This document shows positions 33,384 to 46,400 of a DNA stretch of 64,000 nt, one piece after another. The DNA comes from Cymbomonas tetramitiformis (taxonomy: Eukaryota > Chlorophyta > Pyramimonadophyceae > Pyramimonadales > Pyramimonadaceae): positions 1 through 64,000 of the forward strand of contig LGRX02034421.1 in the NCBI GenBank assembly GCA_001247695.2, given 5' to 3'. The notes beneath the pieces were generated by a model that ran no database searches, was not told where the DNA came from, and was given only the letters and a program-made list of their open reading frames with translations. The position numbers and the translations under genes were made by a program. Numbering within the stretch: the stretch's first letter is position 1; every line of letters starts with the position of its first letter.

Positions 33384-33600
33384 CTAGTCATACTCCAAAT
33401 CCTGCTCCTGCTCCTGCTCCTACTCCTACTCCTCCTCGTACTCGTACTCCTACTCCTACTCCTACTTCTACTTCTGCTCCTCCTCCAACCTCTACTACCA
33501 CTATTACTACTACTACTACTATTGCTACTCCAACCTCTACAACTACTGTTACAACCACCCCCACCTCCACCACCACTAGTCCTCCCCCATCATTATTGCT
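33384..33600. repeat. Degenerate trinucleotide microsatellite (CTN/ACC)n
   Basis: A run of CTCCTG, CTCCTA, ACTACT and ACCACC trinucleotides. In one plus-strand frame it would read as a Pro/Thr/Ser linker, but no gene is attached to it. Confidence 0.8.
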
Positions 33601-33606
33601 ACTGAG

Positions 33607-34320
33607 CAAAAAATACGGACATACCTGCGAGCAGCCTTTGCATCCTCCACTAGCTAAAATATGGACATACCTGCGAGCAGCCTTTGCATCCTCCACTAGC
33701 TAAAATATGGACATACCTGCGAGCAGCCTTTGCATCCTCCACTAGCTAAAATATGGACATACCTGCGAGCAGCCTTTGCATCCTCCACTAGCTAAAATAT
33801 GGACATACCTGCGAGCAGCCTTTGCATCCTCCACTAGCTAAAATATGGACATACCAGAGCAGCCTTTGCATCCTCCACTAGCTAAAATATGGACATACCT
33901 GCGAGCAGCCTTTGCATCCTCCACTAGCTAAAATATGGACATACCTGCGAGCAGCCTTTGCATCCTCCACTAGCTAAAATATGGACATACCTGCGAGCAG
34001 CCTTGCATCCTCCACTAGCCAAAATATGGACATACCTGCGAGCAGCCTTGCATCCTCCACTAGCTAAAATATGGACATACCTGCGAGCAGCCTTGCATCC
34101 TCCACTAGCTAAAATATGGACATACCTGCGAGCAGCCTTGCATCCTCCACTAGCTAAAATGGACATGCGACATACCTCAAGCTAAATATGGACATACCTG
34201 CGAGCAGCCTTTGCATCCTCCACTAGCTAAAATATGGACATACCTGCGAGCAGCCTTTGCATCCTCCACTAGCTAAAATATGGACATACCTGCGAGCAGC
34301 CTTTGCATCCTCCACTAGCT
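33607..34320. repeat. Minisatellite of 46/45-bp units, about 15 copies
   Basis: Units contain ATACCTGCGAGCAGCCTT, GCATCCTCCACTAGCT and AAAATATGGAC. Outer copies are 46 bp (CCTTTGCATCC). A central block from about 33,990 to 34,160 uses 45-bp units that have lost one T (CCTTGCATCC), which puts consecutive copies in one frame (KIWTYLRAALHPPLA on plus). Two copies are truncated, near 33850 and 34165. Confidence 0.9.
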
Positions 34321-35137
34321 GCCCAAGCGAAATCCCAGTCTGTTCTAGAAGCGTGGTTGCAGACGAGGCCGGCATCACACTGACGAGCTGCTGCCACTTG
34401 TGACATTGTGGCCAGGGCAGCGAACTTGGGCTTCCCGGACTCTCCATAGAGGGGTTTTCCCCGCGTCTGTGCAATGTGCTGTCCACTTTCTGCCACGCAC
34501 CCCGCCCCCCCAAGGATGCCCTCAGCTCCATGGCTCAGGAGATTGGATGTAATGTAGTCAGCCGGCCACACAGCACTGTCATGTGAACACGCCGAGGGCA
34601 TCCTGGGGTACAGAGTTGAAGGCATTAACATCGCTAGAAGATGTAATTAACCAATGACGTGCATGCATGCCCACGGCATGATACAAGCCGCCAGGACCCC
34701 ACGCGCCACACAAGGCTAGCCAATGGGATGCGCACCAGCAGCCGGCTGGTGGCGCCCCGCTTCTGACCAGGCCAGGAGCGGCTCCAGGCGGCCGCGCCCT
34801 CTTCTTCCTCCGAGCTATCACTGGAGGACTCTGCAACTCCGGTAACCGCGCCGGCACCTCCCTCCTTCTTGCCACTCTCCTTTGCCTGCCCCGGCCCCGG
34901 TCCACTAGCTTCAAAACCACCAGTTTGATCTGTCGCTCTGACTGAGGGCCTTCGCCAGGGCTGGGCAAATGCACTATTCGGGAGGCAACACCCCAACACC
35001 ACGGATGAACAACCCTTCAAGTGCCACGTCAGAAACAATGCAGATAGTAAGCAAGTGCCGGCGGCAGATGCCTGGCAGGTTCCAACACCGGAGAGTCGCT
35101 GCTGCGCGCCGCATTGCCGCACCAAATAACGCGACAT
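34321..35137 (-). pseudogene. Coding-like minus-strand fragments, unknown
   Basis: Overlapping minus-strand frames (34634-35137, 34579-34974, 34269-34631) show coding-like stretches such as SSSDSSEEEEGAAAWSRSWP and DVNAFNSVPQDALGVFT that change frame every 100-200 bp. This looks like a decayed gene or retroelement. No domain was recognised. Confidence 0.3.
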
Positions 35138-35149
35138 TCACTTGAAGAG

Positions 35150-35295
35150 TCATGAAGAGAGCTCGCTAGGTGTCATGCAGAGAGCTCGCGGGGTGTCATG
35201 CAGAGAGCTCGCGGGGTGTCATGCAGAGAGCTCGCGGGGTGTCATGCAGAGAGCTTTCTGAGTGTCGTGCAGAGAGCTCGCTGGGTGGCATGCGG
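35150..35295. repeat. 23-bp minisatellite, about six copies
   Basis: The unit GTGTCATGCAGAGAGCTCGC plus GGG is repeated head to tail with a few substitutions. No gene is associated. It ends about 150 bp before the 3' end of the minus-strand gene at 35450. Confidence 0.85.
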
Positions 35296-35449
35296 AAGCC
35301 AATTCTTCTAGAGACAGGTGCGCGTCATTCCAAGTGGAAGCAGCCATGCTGAACTCGCTTCAACCGTTGTCGCGAAGAAGTGCCAATGACCCTGATCCAA
35401 TCCAAGTGAGACTTGAGGTGCGCATCCAACGGTTGTCGTAAAGAAGCGC

Positions 35450-38400
35450 TCATGACCAATCCAAGGGAGACTCAAGGTGCAGATCTGGTGATCCCAACAA
35501 CGGACGGAACAATTTGCTGAGCCCACGACAAGGCCGATGCATGTGGGGCGGTGCGGGGCACGCGGAGGAGGGGGGTCGTTCAAGGCCGGGCAGCACCTGC
35601 ACGAGGGCCTCGAGCAGCTCCACCTGCTCGCCAAGCATACAGCGCCGCTTGCTACGCAGCAGCCGGCGCTCGCCCTGCTCTGTGAGCTCGGCGCGCACCT
35701 CCGACAGCTGCCGCGCCACCCGTATGCGCCGCCTCTCACGCGGGCTACTGACGGCCTCGCGCCCGCACTCCGCCAGCGCCTCCTCCAGCACTTCCTGCCT
35801 TGCAACGAGTCCGGCGCGATTCGTCTCCCACTCCCCCCATGCGCGGTCCTCCTCTTCCAGCTGCCCGCGTACTGCTCGCAGCTTGTGCGTCAGCGGGTTC
35901 TCCACCTTCGCAGGGGGAGCCGGGTCCTCATACGGCACTGCCGGCACTCCCCCATCGATGCGGCTTCCCGGGTCGCTGATGGGGGCGCCCGCCTCAGCGA
36001 CTCCTTCGGGGCTCACCACGCAGTACACATCCTGCCCGCCCTTCTCGTAGCTCTGGGGTCTCAGTGGCGGCACTGGGGTCTTCCGGGCCGCCGCCACCGA
36101 GGTCTCTTTTGAATCGTTTGACACCTCGGCTGTCAGCAACTCTGCCGGAGGGGTAGCGGGCGCCACCGGCCACTGGAGCGCCGTATAGTTCACGTCGCGG
36201 CCGACAGGGGGGGCACCCCCGATGCCATTCCCACGATCGCTGCCAGGCGCATCCTCAGGGTCTACGTAAAGTGGCGTCGCCAACGACTCCCATAGGGGGG
36301 GCGGGCTGGAAGGGAGCTTGGCAGCTGCGCTGGCGGACGGCAATGGCGCCCAGGAGACGCCCTTGTGGCGGGGGGGCTGGGCCAGCCCGAGCTCTTCCAG
36401 GCCGAGGGTGGTGGAGCGCCCCGCCTTCCTCGGCGCTTGCCGCAGCATGGACGCTGCGGAGGAGCTGAGGATCATCGGCCGCTTCCTTCGCTTGGGCTTG
36501 GCTGCTGCTGACGTGGCCCTGGATGCCGTACTCCCAGAGGCGCCGCTGGCAGCTGCAGGAAGATCCCCTGGAAGGTGCGGGCGCTCCTCTGTGGCGCTGA
36601 GCCCTGCCCCGAGGGCTGCTAGGCCTTCATCACCCCTCTCGGGCCCTGTGCTTGGGGCCGCCGTCATGGCATTTTGCAGGTGAAACCCGGGGCTAGCGTC
36701 CACCGGCACCGCACTGCGCAGAACGGGCCCCAGCCCCGCTGCGCCCGGCATCGCTGTCGGCATGAGCCCTGCAGCCGCGGAAGGAGGAACGACCGATGCT
36801 CCCAATGGAACGCCCCATGGGGCTGCCGGCGCTGAGGCAAGATCCAGTGCCCCGCTGCTCCCAGGAACCTGTGCTGCTGAGGCGGGGGCGTCATCGCCAT
36901 TGGGGCTGCTGCCAGCCATGGCCCTCGGCATGATCCTCGGGCCCTCGTCCCTTGAGTCTTCGCGGTGCCCCTGCGTAGCGCCATCCGGCGTGCCGCCCGG
37001 GTCTGCGCCGGCGTCCTCGGCTCGGCGGATTTCCTCAGCCGCATACGGAAGCGGAGCTCTGGGCAGTCTTGGGATGAAAGTCGGCGATTCGTTCACTTGG
37101 ACAGGTGGCGAAGCGGAATCGGATCCAGCCAACGGTACTGGGGCGGACGAGGTGTTTTGCTGCTGCAGTTGTGTGTAGTGATGGCGGGCGCTGGTGGCGG
37201 AGCTGTAGCGCGCTTCGGCAGCCGCGGTGCCTGGTCCTGCCCCGCTCGGCCGGGCAGGGATCCACACGGCATTAGCGGATGTGATATTAAAGCTGGGTGC
37301 GGTGTGTGCGGAGCTGCTGGAGGCCGGCGCGGCGGACAACCCGAAGGGCGCAGGCGTTTCTCTGGTCACGTCAGGTCGCAGTCCAGTCTTTGAACAAGTT
37401 TTGAAGGTCACATCATTGGTCGCAGATGAGAACAGCGGTGTAAAGCTCGCAGCGGCATGAGCCCCCGCAGGGTCCCCGTCAAGAGCCGCTGCAGGGCCCC
37501 CATCGCCACCCATGGACGCAAACAGAGGTTTGAGGCTTCCGGCCGCCGGCGCCGGCGTGGCGGGCAGCTCCCTTGCCGGGCCATCTGGATACCCAAATGG
37601 AGGTGCCGGGCTTGGAGAACCCGACAGTTGCAAGGGCGCGGCAGAGAGCTCGTCCGAGGACCACATGCTGGGCGATGCAAACAGCGGGGTCAGGCTTCCT
37701 GCGGGGAGCGCTGATGTCGCACTCGGATCCATGGGCGCTCCATAGGGGTTCCCCGTAGGTGATGCGCTGCCATAAGGGAAAAGAGCACGGGAGGAGGGCA
37801 AATTCGGGGGGGGGGGATGAGCTCCTGGCGATGCGGGGACGCAGTGCCCCCTGCCAGGGCCTCCAGCTCCCCTGGGGCGGCACCGGCTTCCCTTGCGCTC
37901 CCAAAGGGTGTCACCCCCTCCACCGGCTCCAGCAGATCCGCAAACCGCACGCGCTTCGCCTGAGGGGTTGCAGGGCCCCCCTGCACCCCACCAGCTCCCT
38001 GGCCTTGGCTTCCTCCGGCTGACTCGATGGAGTTGCTGATGGTGACATGCGGGAAATGACTCTCGGATGCTCCTCCCCCACGTAAGGCCTCCCCTGGCCG
38101 CTCAACGCTGCGCTTGGCCCCCCTCGGCGGCGACCTCGGGGGATCCGATCGACGCCCTTCCCCTAGGGCTGCTGGGAGGGCACTCATCTCCAAACTACCA
38201 CTCCAGCGAGTGCTCGGAACATCCTCCGCCACCGCCGCTGGTGCGTCGCCGAGAGCACCCTCCGAGAACACGGTGGGGGCTCCTTGGAAAAGGACCTCCT
38301 GCTGGGCAGCACCCCCTGCGGCGCGGCTGCGGGGCTCGGGGATTCCCAGCCCTCGAAGGCCGGGCACGCCCGTCAGGGAGTCCTGGGAGGGTGCCACGCG

Positions 38401-38628
38401 ACCTTGCAGAGTGCCCCGCTTCACCACGCCGAGGAGGCGGTCATCGAGGGCAGCCTCCGCCGTGCTCAGCTGTAGCGCCAGGCTCCCCCGCTCGAGCATC
38501 CTCGCCGCGTGCGCCGCCCGCGCCTTCTCCTCCGGCGGCGTGTGCTTCGCCGGGGTGGCGCGCTCCGCCTGCTCCGCGCAGCGCCCCTCGCGCCGCCCCG
38601 TCACGGCTTCACTCCACGCCCTCCACAA
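35450..38628 (-). CDS. Long low-complexity protein with C-terminal coiled coil (two frames)
   Basis: Two overlapping minus-strand frames form one gene: an N-terminal frame (38628 to about 37806) and a 783-residue frame (37801-35450). The switch coincides with an 11-G run at 37806-37816, so an indel there is the simplest explanation. The N part begins with a helical, charged segment (KARAAHAARMLERGSLALQLS). The middle is Pro/Ala/Ser/Gly-rich with SLTPLFAS, SLKPLFAS and SFTPLFSS repeats. Near the C terminus, residues about 640-760 of the second frame form a charged coiled coil (RAVRGQLEEEDRAWGEWE, ELTEQGERRLLRSKRR). Function is unknown. The first codons are probably not the true start, since an upstream exon is likely. 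Confidence 0.55.
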
Positions 38629-38897
38629 TCCACACCGCAGCCTGCAGATAGCTTCCTTCTCACCGAGCGCCTTGATGCCACCTGCCTACAGACTTGCGCG
38701 CCTAGCAATGTGCAGCCCCGTCACGGCGCTGATTGTGCAGCCGGGCGCGAATTGTGCAGCCGGAAGCTGATTGTGCAGCCGGAAGCTGACCGTACATCAT
38801 CGCATGGCGGCACGAAGAGTGTTGGGGTGAGCCAGGCATCAGGCATGGGCTGCAGCCCTAACGGCAGGGGTGCCCAGTGCCGAAGCTGCGAACATAC

Positions 38898-39110
38898 CTC
38901 GGAGTGTGGGAGGGCCCATCGGATGGGGGTGCCCAGGGTGACAGAAGTGCCACCGTGCACCGCGGGGGGCTCTTCCGAGGAGCCGGTGGATGCCGGTGCC
39001 TCCCCAGGAGCCCCCTCGCCCTCGCTCGTATCCGGCTCACCCTCGAGACCTCCTCTAGCTGCCGGGTCCTCCTCCGCATCAGCCAAAAGCAGTGCTTGCA
39101 GATACTCCAT
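38898..39110 (-). CDS. Candidate 5' exon of the low-complexity gene
   Basis: The minus strand is coding-like from ATG at 39110 (MEYLQALLLADAEEDPAARG) to LPHSE, where a good donor GTATGT follows at 38897. The acidic, Ala/Gly-rich composition matches the gene at 35450-38628. I could not find an acceptor that preserves the reading phase, so the join is unproven. It could also be a short independent gene. Confidence 0.4.
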
Positions 39111-39542
39111 CTGGGGGCCGGCCTCGCCCCGCGCACACACCTCCCAATTTAGGACCCAACTGTGCAGGCACCCCGCCGTGACTTGTGATCTAGCTTCAAG
39201 CTACTATCAAACAGTATGACAGAGTGCTAGCTGACATGGAGGTTGGTAAGCAGATTTTTCTACAGATTTTGTGAGACCAGAAGACTTTCCGGGACTGGCG
39301 CCCGTCTCACAGATTGGTCCACTGGAGTGCACAGGGACCTCGTGAGAGGCAGTTCTGGGAGCGCTCCCGACCACTCGGCCTGCATACCTCTCAGAGAATG
39401 GGCTAAACTTACAAATCAGAACCAATTTCGGTGAAAAAAAAAAAGTTTCAAAGTCCACATTACTTCAATATTCTTCATTGTCAAGAAAATCAACCCAGAA
39501 CACGCATTTCACCCTTCACACTTTTCTCTGGGCTGGATTCGC

Positions 39543-39800
39543 ATGCGCTCAGTCTCAGTCTCAGTCTCTGTCCCGCTATTTGCTGGACCGAATACGCGTG
39601 CGCACGGTCTCAGTCTCAGTCTCCGTTCCAGTTATTTGCTGGACCGAATACGCATGCGCACGGTCTCAGTCTCAGTCTCCGTCCCAGTTATTTGCTGGAC
39701 CGAATACGCGTGCGCACGGTCTCAGTCTCAGTCTCCGTCCCAGTTATTTGCTGGACCGAATACGCGTGCGCACGGTCTCAGTGTCAGTTGCAGTGTTCAC
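39543..39800. repeat. 56-bp minisatellite, about 4.5 copies
   Basis: The unit contains GTCTCAGTCTCAGTCTCCGT, TTATTTGCTGGACCGAATAC and GCGTGCGCACG at an exact 56-bp period. As 56 is not a multiple of three, all three plus frames stay open across it, which creates spurious long ORFs. Confidence 0.85.
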
Positions 39801-40234
39801 CCCCGGGGGCAGATTCGCCTGCTTTCATGGTCGGCCGCAGTGCGAAGTCTCTGAGCTCCGATGCAAGGTTGCGGCATGGAGGGACTGAGGCGACGCTGCA
39901 GGCGCGGCGTCCGGTGGTTGACCAGCCACACGCCCTGACAGCGGTCCGGCAAAGGGAGGCGCTCCTCACAGCGGACGCCGCGAAAACTGCTGGCCGATGC
40001 CCTAACGGCGTTTGGCTGTGATGCGCACGGCCGCGCTTGACCTGCTCCTGCTGACCGGGCGGTGGCATTGGCAGGGTTGCCCCCAGCGCGCCGGCAGGCC
40101 ACTCTGCCCTCGCCATTGAGGAGGTGCGTAGTGCAAGGCCACCGCAGTTGTGGCAAATAAGAACCCCGCGATTTCAAGCAGATGATCAGCCACGAAGGCC
40201 TCATCAGAGATGTGCCGCCCCTTTCCAACACACG
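39801..40234. other. 3' flank of the giant gene; no supported gene
   Basis: Minus-strand frames are open here but have no coding character that I trust. It probably contains the 3' UTR of the giant coiled-coil gene, whose stop is at 40235-40237. Confidence 0.35.
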
Positions 40235-40453
40235 CTAGTGAGCGCATCCGTCACAGTCGGCTCGGGGGTGCACCTGCAGCTCTAGATCGGACTTCTGTTC
40301 TGCGGGCGGAGCTGCTCCGGTCTCTGGGGGCGCCCGCAGCGCCTCCCCCATCGAGCTGAGTGCTGGAGCCTCCCGGCTAGGCAGGCGCTCCTCCAATGAT
40401 ACAGCGCCGCCGCCCTCGCGGCTCGCGCCAGCCATTGGCGCGTCCCATACGGC
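40235..40453 (-). CDS. Giant gene, last exon
   Basis: The acceptor CTGCAG/GCC near 40454 keeps phase 0 with the preceding exon and leads to AVWDAPMAGASREGGGAVSL and an acidic, proline-rich tail ending CDGCAH and TAG. An alternative acceptor about 30 bp upstream is also in phase. Confidence 0.5.
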   Translation of the reverse strand, partial: AVWDAPMAGASREGGGAVSLEERLPSREAPALSSMGEALRAPPETGAAPPAEQKSDLELQVHPRADCDGCAH

Positions 40454-43400
40454 CTGCAGGATACCCCAATCCCACCCCATCAGCATCTTGGAACTTCTAT
40501 GCCGCCTCGGAGTGGCAACGCGCAGCGCCACGCCATCGAGACGGAGGGCGTGCCCACGTGCTAGCCGCTGGCAGAGGGTGTGGCGGAAAGGGGTGCAGGG
40601 TCCGGCTCACCGGCAGCTGCTCGCCCGCTGCTAGTTTGACCAGCTGCGTCTGCGCCTGCAGGCGCACCTCCACCGCCGCCATGCGCTCCTCCACGGCTTG
40701 CACGTGCGCCCGCTGCTGCGCCGCCAGCGCGCTCGCCTGGGTTTGCGCCGCCGACATCATGCGCTGCAGCTTGCCCGCTAGCTCGCCCACCTCTCGCTGC
40801 AGGGCCTCCCGAGCGACGTCGCCGTCCGTCACGCGACCCCTGAGCACCACCAGCTGCTCCTGGACCCCGCCTAGCGCCGCCGCCAATCTCTGCTCCTCTC
40901 CTCTCGGCAATGCCTCATGCCTCTCGCTTGACACATCCTGCAGCCCCCCTCCCCTCCTCCACCCTCCCCTCCTCTACCGAATCATATCTCTCGATGACCT
41001 AGCGTGCTCCTGCCCCCCTGATCAAACCTCGGATCCGACCATGTGGTAATCCACACGTCACCAAAAGTATACTCTCCCCCCGGAGCTCAAGTCACACCTG
41101 CGCGCATCTCTGACCTTTCGATGCGCGGACTTGCGTGCTGTGCTGAACGCGCTGGATGAATGCCCCTTCTGCACGATCAACGGACCCAAACCTGGGGCCG
41201 AGGCGCGCAGCAGGGTTGGGGCCCCCACGAACAACAGCACGCTGCGGGGCCGCGGCCATAGGGCTCCATGAAGGGCGATCCGGAAGCCTCCAGATCTGAG
41301 CATTTCTCACAGAAAGGGGCCCCAAGAGTGGGCGTCCTGAAGAGCCTCAACAGCTCCGCCACAGGAACAGCGCTCCCCCATCTCGCTTTATAACAGAAGG
41401 GCCTGGACGGCCGCAATATAGCGCCCAGAGGGTCGTCACAAAGGGGCCACGCAAGCGCATCGCAAGGGGCCAGGTGGCCGCCACACAGGTGCCCCGAAGG
41501 CCCCCCGAGGGTGTGGGCATCCAGCGATGCGAGCCACACTCGAAAAGGGCGCCTCGTCCGGGGGCAAGGGGGTGGGCACGGCGGCACAGAAAAGAGATAG
41601 CGCCTGGTACTGTGGCGCGGAACGAAAGCGACACCTCCACTAACCGTCAAGCGCCATGGGAATTGCATATTTCGTGCCGCGCCAAGCCTCTCACGTCTCC
41701 AGATGTACAATGCCGTGCTCACGATACACGCGAGGGTAACCCGGCACGTGGGCCACACCTCTGCTGGCTCAACGTAGCCATCCACCACCCTGGCCTTGCA
41801 CTCCTGTGCTACGTAATGCACAACCCGCCCGTCCTCGGCCAGGCCGGTGGCATCCGCTTCTGTCGCCCCTCCTCTTGATCCAGCGGCGGCCATTGCCGGT
41901 TGCATGCCGACCATTTCACCCTTCGCCATGTCGCAGTCCGCCACGTCAGATACCTCTTGCCCTGCCCTGACAGATACCGCCACGTCAGATACCTCTTGCC
42001 CCGCACTGACAGATGCCGGGAGCACCGTGTGGGCCTCTTCCAGGACCATGCACACCTCTTCTCCCTTCCAGGAGGATGCGGCACTCTGCACCACTTTGAC
42101 AGCTGACTGCCGCTGGGCTGCATGCTCAGCGGTCGAGCTGACGGCGCTGTGCCCTTCTGGCGCCGGTACGGTGCACTCCACCCGGGCAGCGGCCACCTGG
42201 AGGGCCGTGCCTTTCTGCACAGCTCGGGCAGCAGAAGGCGACCTTTCCCGCTGCGGCACCTCCCCGTTCAGCAGCGAGGCCGCCGGGATCATGTCCGGTG
42301 CCAGCTGCTGCCTTAGCGACGCGAGCTCCTGAGACACGTCAACCTCCCGCGCCTGCGCACGGCTCGCGCGCTCCTCCAGTGCAGCGTTCACCTGCCGCGC
42401 CTCCGTGAGCTGCTCCGCCACCTGCGCCTCCGTGGCGCGGGCGGCCACCACCTGCTCCGCCAGCACCACCATCTCTGCCTGCACCCCGGCCAGCTGCTGC
42501 GCAAATACCAGGGCCTCCTCCAGCGCCCCCGCCAACGCTGCTGAGGGCATCTCTTCCCCCATCCCCTCCTCCAGCGGTGCCAGAGCCTCGATTGCCTCGC
42601 TGTCCGCAGCTGAGCCCTCTGCGGGCTGCGGCCAGGTCTGCGCATCTGCTCTCCGTGCCGACGAGGGGGACAAGGGCGCGTGGAGCGCGCGCAGCAGCTC
42701 AGCTTCCCAATTGTCCTGAGCATCGGCACCAAGATCGCCTGCAGATGACGTCCCACCCTTTGCATCCGGGTGTGCTTCTTGCAGCTGGGCCTCCGCGTGG
42801 CGGGCGGTTCCATCCTGCGCTGCCTCATCCAGTCGCGACGCCGGCTGCTGCTGGAGGGCGGGGCCTCGCTCACGCCCGGAGCCGGCCGCCTTCGAGAGCA
42901 CCAGAATCTCCTCGAGTGCCGCAGCCAGCTGCTCTCCCAGCGCCGCCCGCTCCACCTGCGCCCCTGCAAGCTCCTCTGCAGTGGCCCCCTGCCGCTCCGT
43001 CAGGCTGTTTGCCCGCGCCTCCAGCACCGTTCCCTCCTCCCGCGCTGCCGCTAGGTCGCTGCCGGTCGCCGCCAACTCCCGCCTTACCTCCGCCAGCTGC
43101 AAGGAGGATGCCTGCTCAAGTGCCTGCGCCGCCCCAACCTGCTCCGCCAGCAACTGCTTCGCCTCCGCTGCGGCGGCCACATCGCGCAAAGCCGCCACGC
43201 GCTGCTGGCGGGCCAGCTCTGCCTCCGCCACTGCAGTCGCCGCACCATCCTCTGCCGCCACCACTTGGCTCGCCAGATCGACAGTCGCCTCCATCATGGC
43301 GGACAGCTCCCGGGCGGCCGACGCCTCGTGCTCGTGAGCGGCGGCCAGCTGTTCCTCCATCATGCCCCCCACCTCGTTGAAGGCGGCCAACTGCTGCGCG

Positions 43401-46400
43401 GCGCCGGTCTCCCACTCGCTCGCCGCCGCCAGCTGCTGCGACAGCTCCGCCTTCTCCCCTTGAACCTCCGCCAGCTGATGGGTCATGGCTCCGTGCTGCT
43501 CCCGCAGCAATGCCAGCTCAGCGTGCGCGGCAGCCTCGACCGCCTGCTGCTGCCGCCGCGCCGCGCTACCCTCTTGCCGTGACGTCTCGGCCTCAGCCTT
43601 GGAGGCTTCCCATGCTGCGCTCACCGAGGCCAGCTCCTCCCGCACTGCCTGCATGTCCTCCTCCACGCCAGCCAGCAGCTCGGTCGCCTCCTCGACCCTC
43701 TGCTGCGACGCCTCCTCCCGCTCTGTCAGCATCAGCATCTCCTGCAGCGCTGCGGCCAGCTCCTCCCCTAGCGTCACCTTCTCCTCCTGGACGGCTGTCA
43801 GCGCTTGCACCGCATCAGCTTCGGATTCCTGAGCCGTTGCCAGCCCTTGGATCAGGTCCACCCTCGCCTGATTCGCGGCCACCAGCTGGCATGCCAGGCT
43901 CGCCTGCTGCGCGTGCGCCGCAGCTGCTGCGCTCTCCAAGTTGGCCCGCTCGTGGCGCAGAGCCTCGGCGTGCTCCACGGCTGCCTGCTCCGCTGCCCAC
44001 GCCGCGCCCGCCTTCTCAGAGCATGCCGTCACCTGACCCACAAGCCGGACCTTCTCAGCCTCCAAGGCAGTCACCTGCTCCTGTAGCGATCTCTCAACAG
44101 TTGAGGGCTTCTGGGTCGCCGGCGCGTGTTGCACTTCCCCGGCAGATGCCGCCTGCACTGGCTCAACCTTCTCTGCCTGTGCCTCCGCCAGCTGCTGGCA
44201 TGCTGCACCACGCTCAGGCTGCCCGGCAGGCTCCCACGCCTGATCCATCTCAGATGCTCGTATCCGCACATACACTTCCGCCGGCTGCGTACCGCCTGCC
44301 CCCATCGCATCGACTTCCGACGTCGCCGCGTCCTCAGGTATCGTCACTCGGCGGGGACGCGTCTCTGCTCCCATCACTGCTGGCGCGCGCTGCTGTGGCA
44401 ATGCGCCTGCTTCCGCGAGCAGGAAAATCTCTCCTGTGATTGGTGGGCCAAGATCCTGCCCTGAATTCTCTCCCGGTGCCTCTTGAGTCCCGAGATGTGC
44501 ACCGTCCTGCTCCAGACCTGAGACCTTGGGCTCCTGCTCCGATAACTGTGGCTGCTCTTTCGCCAGAGCTTCGCCCTGCGGAGCTCCAGTTTGCGGCGGA
44601 TGCGCGCTGTCAGCCTTCTCGATCGACGCCTTCTTCGAATCTGCAGCCGCCAGCTGTAGCTCCGCTGCCCGCATTCGCTGCGTGACCTCAGCCAGCTTCA
44701 TGGAGGTCTCCGCCTCCCTCTGCTGGGCCCCGGCGCCCTCCTCTGTCACTGCAACCATCTCCTCTAGTGCCGACGCCATCTGCGCCGCGAGCACTTCACG
44801 CTCGCTCTGCGCTATCACCAGCTCCCTCGCCACCTCTGCCTCCTGGCCGATCACGGTGTCCATGTGCTCCAGCAGCAGCGACTTCTCCTGCTGCAGTTCC
44901 GCCGCCTCGAGGGACGCCTCCGCCTGCCCCACTTCTGCATCAGCTGCCATCTGCACGAGGTCCGCGTGCGTTTCATGCGCTTCGGACAGATGCGCGCCTA
45001 GCTCAGTGGCAACGCCCTCCAAGTTCTCGGCCGCTTCCGACTGCGCTGCCCACTCAGCCTGCAGCTCCGCAACCCGCGCCTGGAGATCTTCAGAGCCTAG
45101 TGATATGGAGTCGTTCTTAGCGTGAGACGCGTCTAACTGCGTCTCCATATCCAGAAGCTCCCTCCGCGCCGCCTGCAGTTCTGCAAACGTCACAGCCTCC
45201 CGGGCTGACGCCTCGGAGCCATCCGCTGTAACCGCCCGCCTCTCCTCCTGCGCTATTGCCAGCTCCGTGCCCATCTCAGCCTCCCTCCCCTTCGACGCCT
45301 TCAGAGCCTTCACCGTCGCCACTTGCTCCGCCTTCAGCTCCGCCATCTGCTCCTCGGCCGCCGCCGCCGACTGCTGCATACCCTGCAAGTCCGCCGACAC
45401 CTTCGCCTCCCGGGCTGACGCCACCGCAAGCGCCACAGTCAGTGCCGACGTCTCCTCCTGCGCCGCTGCCAGCTCCGTGTCCACCTCAGCCTCCCTCAGC
45501 TGCGCCGCCTCCATGGCCTGCATGGTCGCCACCTGCTCCACAACCGCAGCCGCCATCTGTTCCATGCCCTGCAAGTGGGCAGACCCCTGGGCCTCCCGGG
45601 CTGACGCCTCAGTAATCTCCGCAGTGAGCGCCTGCCTCTCCTCCTGCGCCGCTGCCAGCTCCGTGCCCACCTCAGCCTCCCTCCCCTGCGCGCCTTCAGA
45701 GCCGTCACCGTCGCCACCTGCTCCCAAGTTCAGCTCCGCCATCTGCTCCTCGGCCGCCGCCGCCGACTGCTGCATGCCCTGCAAGTCCGCCGCCATCTTC
45801 GCCTCCCGGGCTGAGCCCTCAATGACCTCCGCAGTGAGCGCCCGCCTATCCTCCTGCGCCGCTTAGCTCCGTGCCCATCTCAGCCTCCCTCCCCTGCGAC
45901 GCCTTCAGAGCCGTCACCGTCGCCACCTGCTCCGCCTGCAGCTCCGCCATCTGCTCCTCGGACGCCGCCGCCGACTGCTGCATGCCCTGCAAGTCCGCCG
46001 ACACCTTCGCCTCCCGGAGCTGACGCCTCACCTCAGCCTCCACCTCCAGCGCCTGCCTCTCCTCCTGCGCCGCTGCCAGCTCCGTGCTCATCTCTGCCTC
46101 CCTCCCCTGCAACGCCTTCAGAGCCGTCACCGTCGCCACCTGCTCCGCCTGCAGCTCCGCCATCTGCTCCTCGGACGCCGCTGCCGCTTGGTTCCAACCT
46201 TGTGCGACCGCCAACACCTTCGCCTCCCGGGCTGACGCCTCACTGACCTCTGCCATCAGCGCCTGCCTCTCCTCCTGCGCCGCTGCCAGCTCCGTGCCCA
46301 TTGCAGCCTCCCTCCCCTGCAACGCCTTCAGAGCCGTCACCGTCGCCACCTGCTCCGCCTTCAGCTCCGCCATCTGCTCCTCGGACGCCGCCACCGACTG

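Noticed and set aside
39543..39888. Long plus-strand ORFs rich in VSVSV and LSLSL
   Set aside because: They are reading-frame artefacts of the 56-bp minisatellite, which stays open in all three frames.
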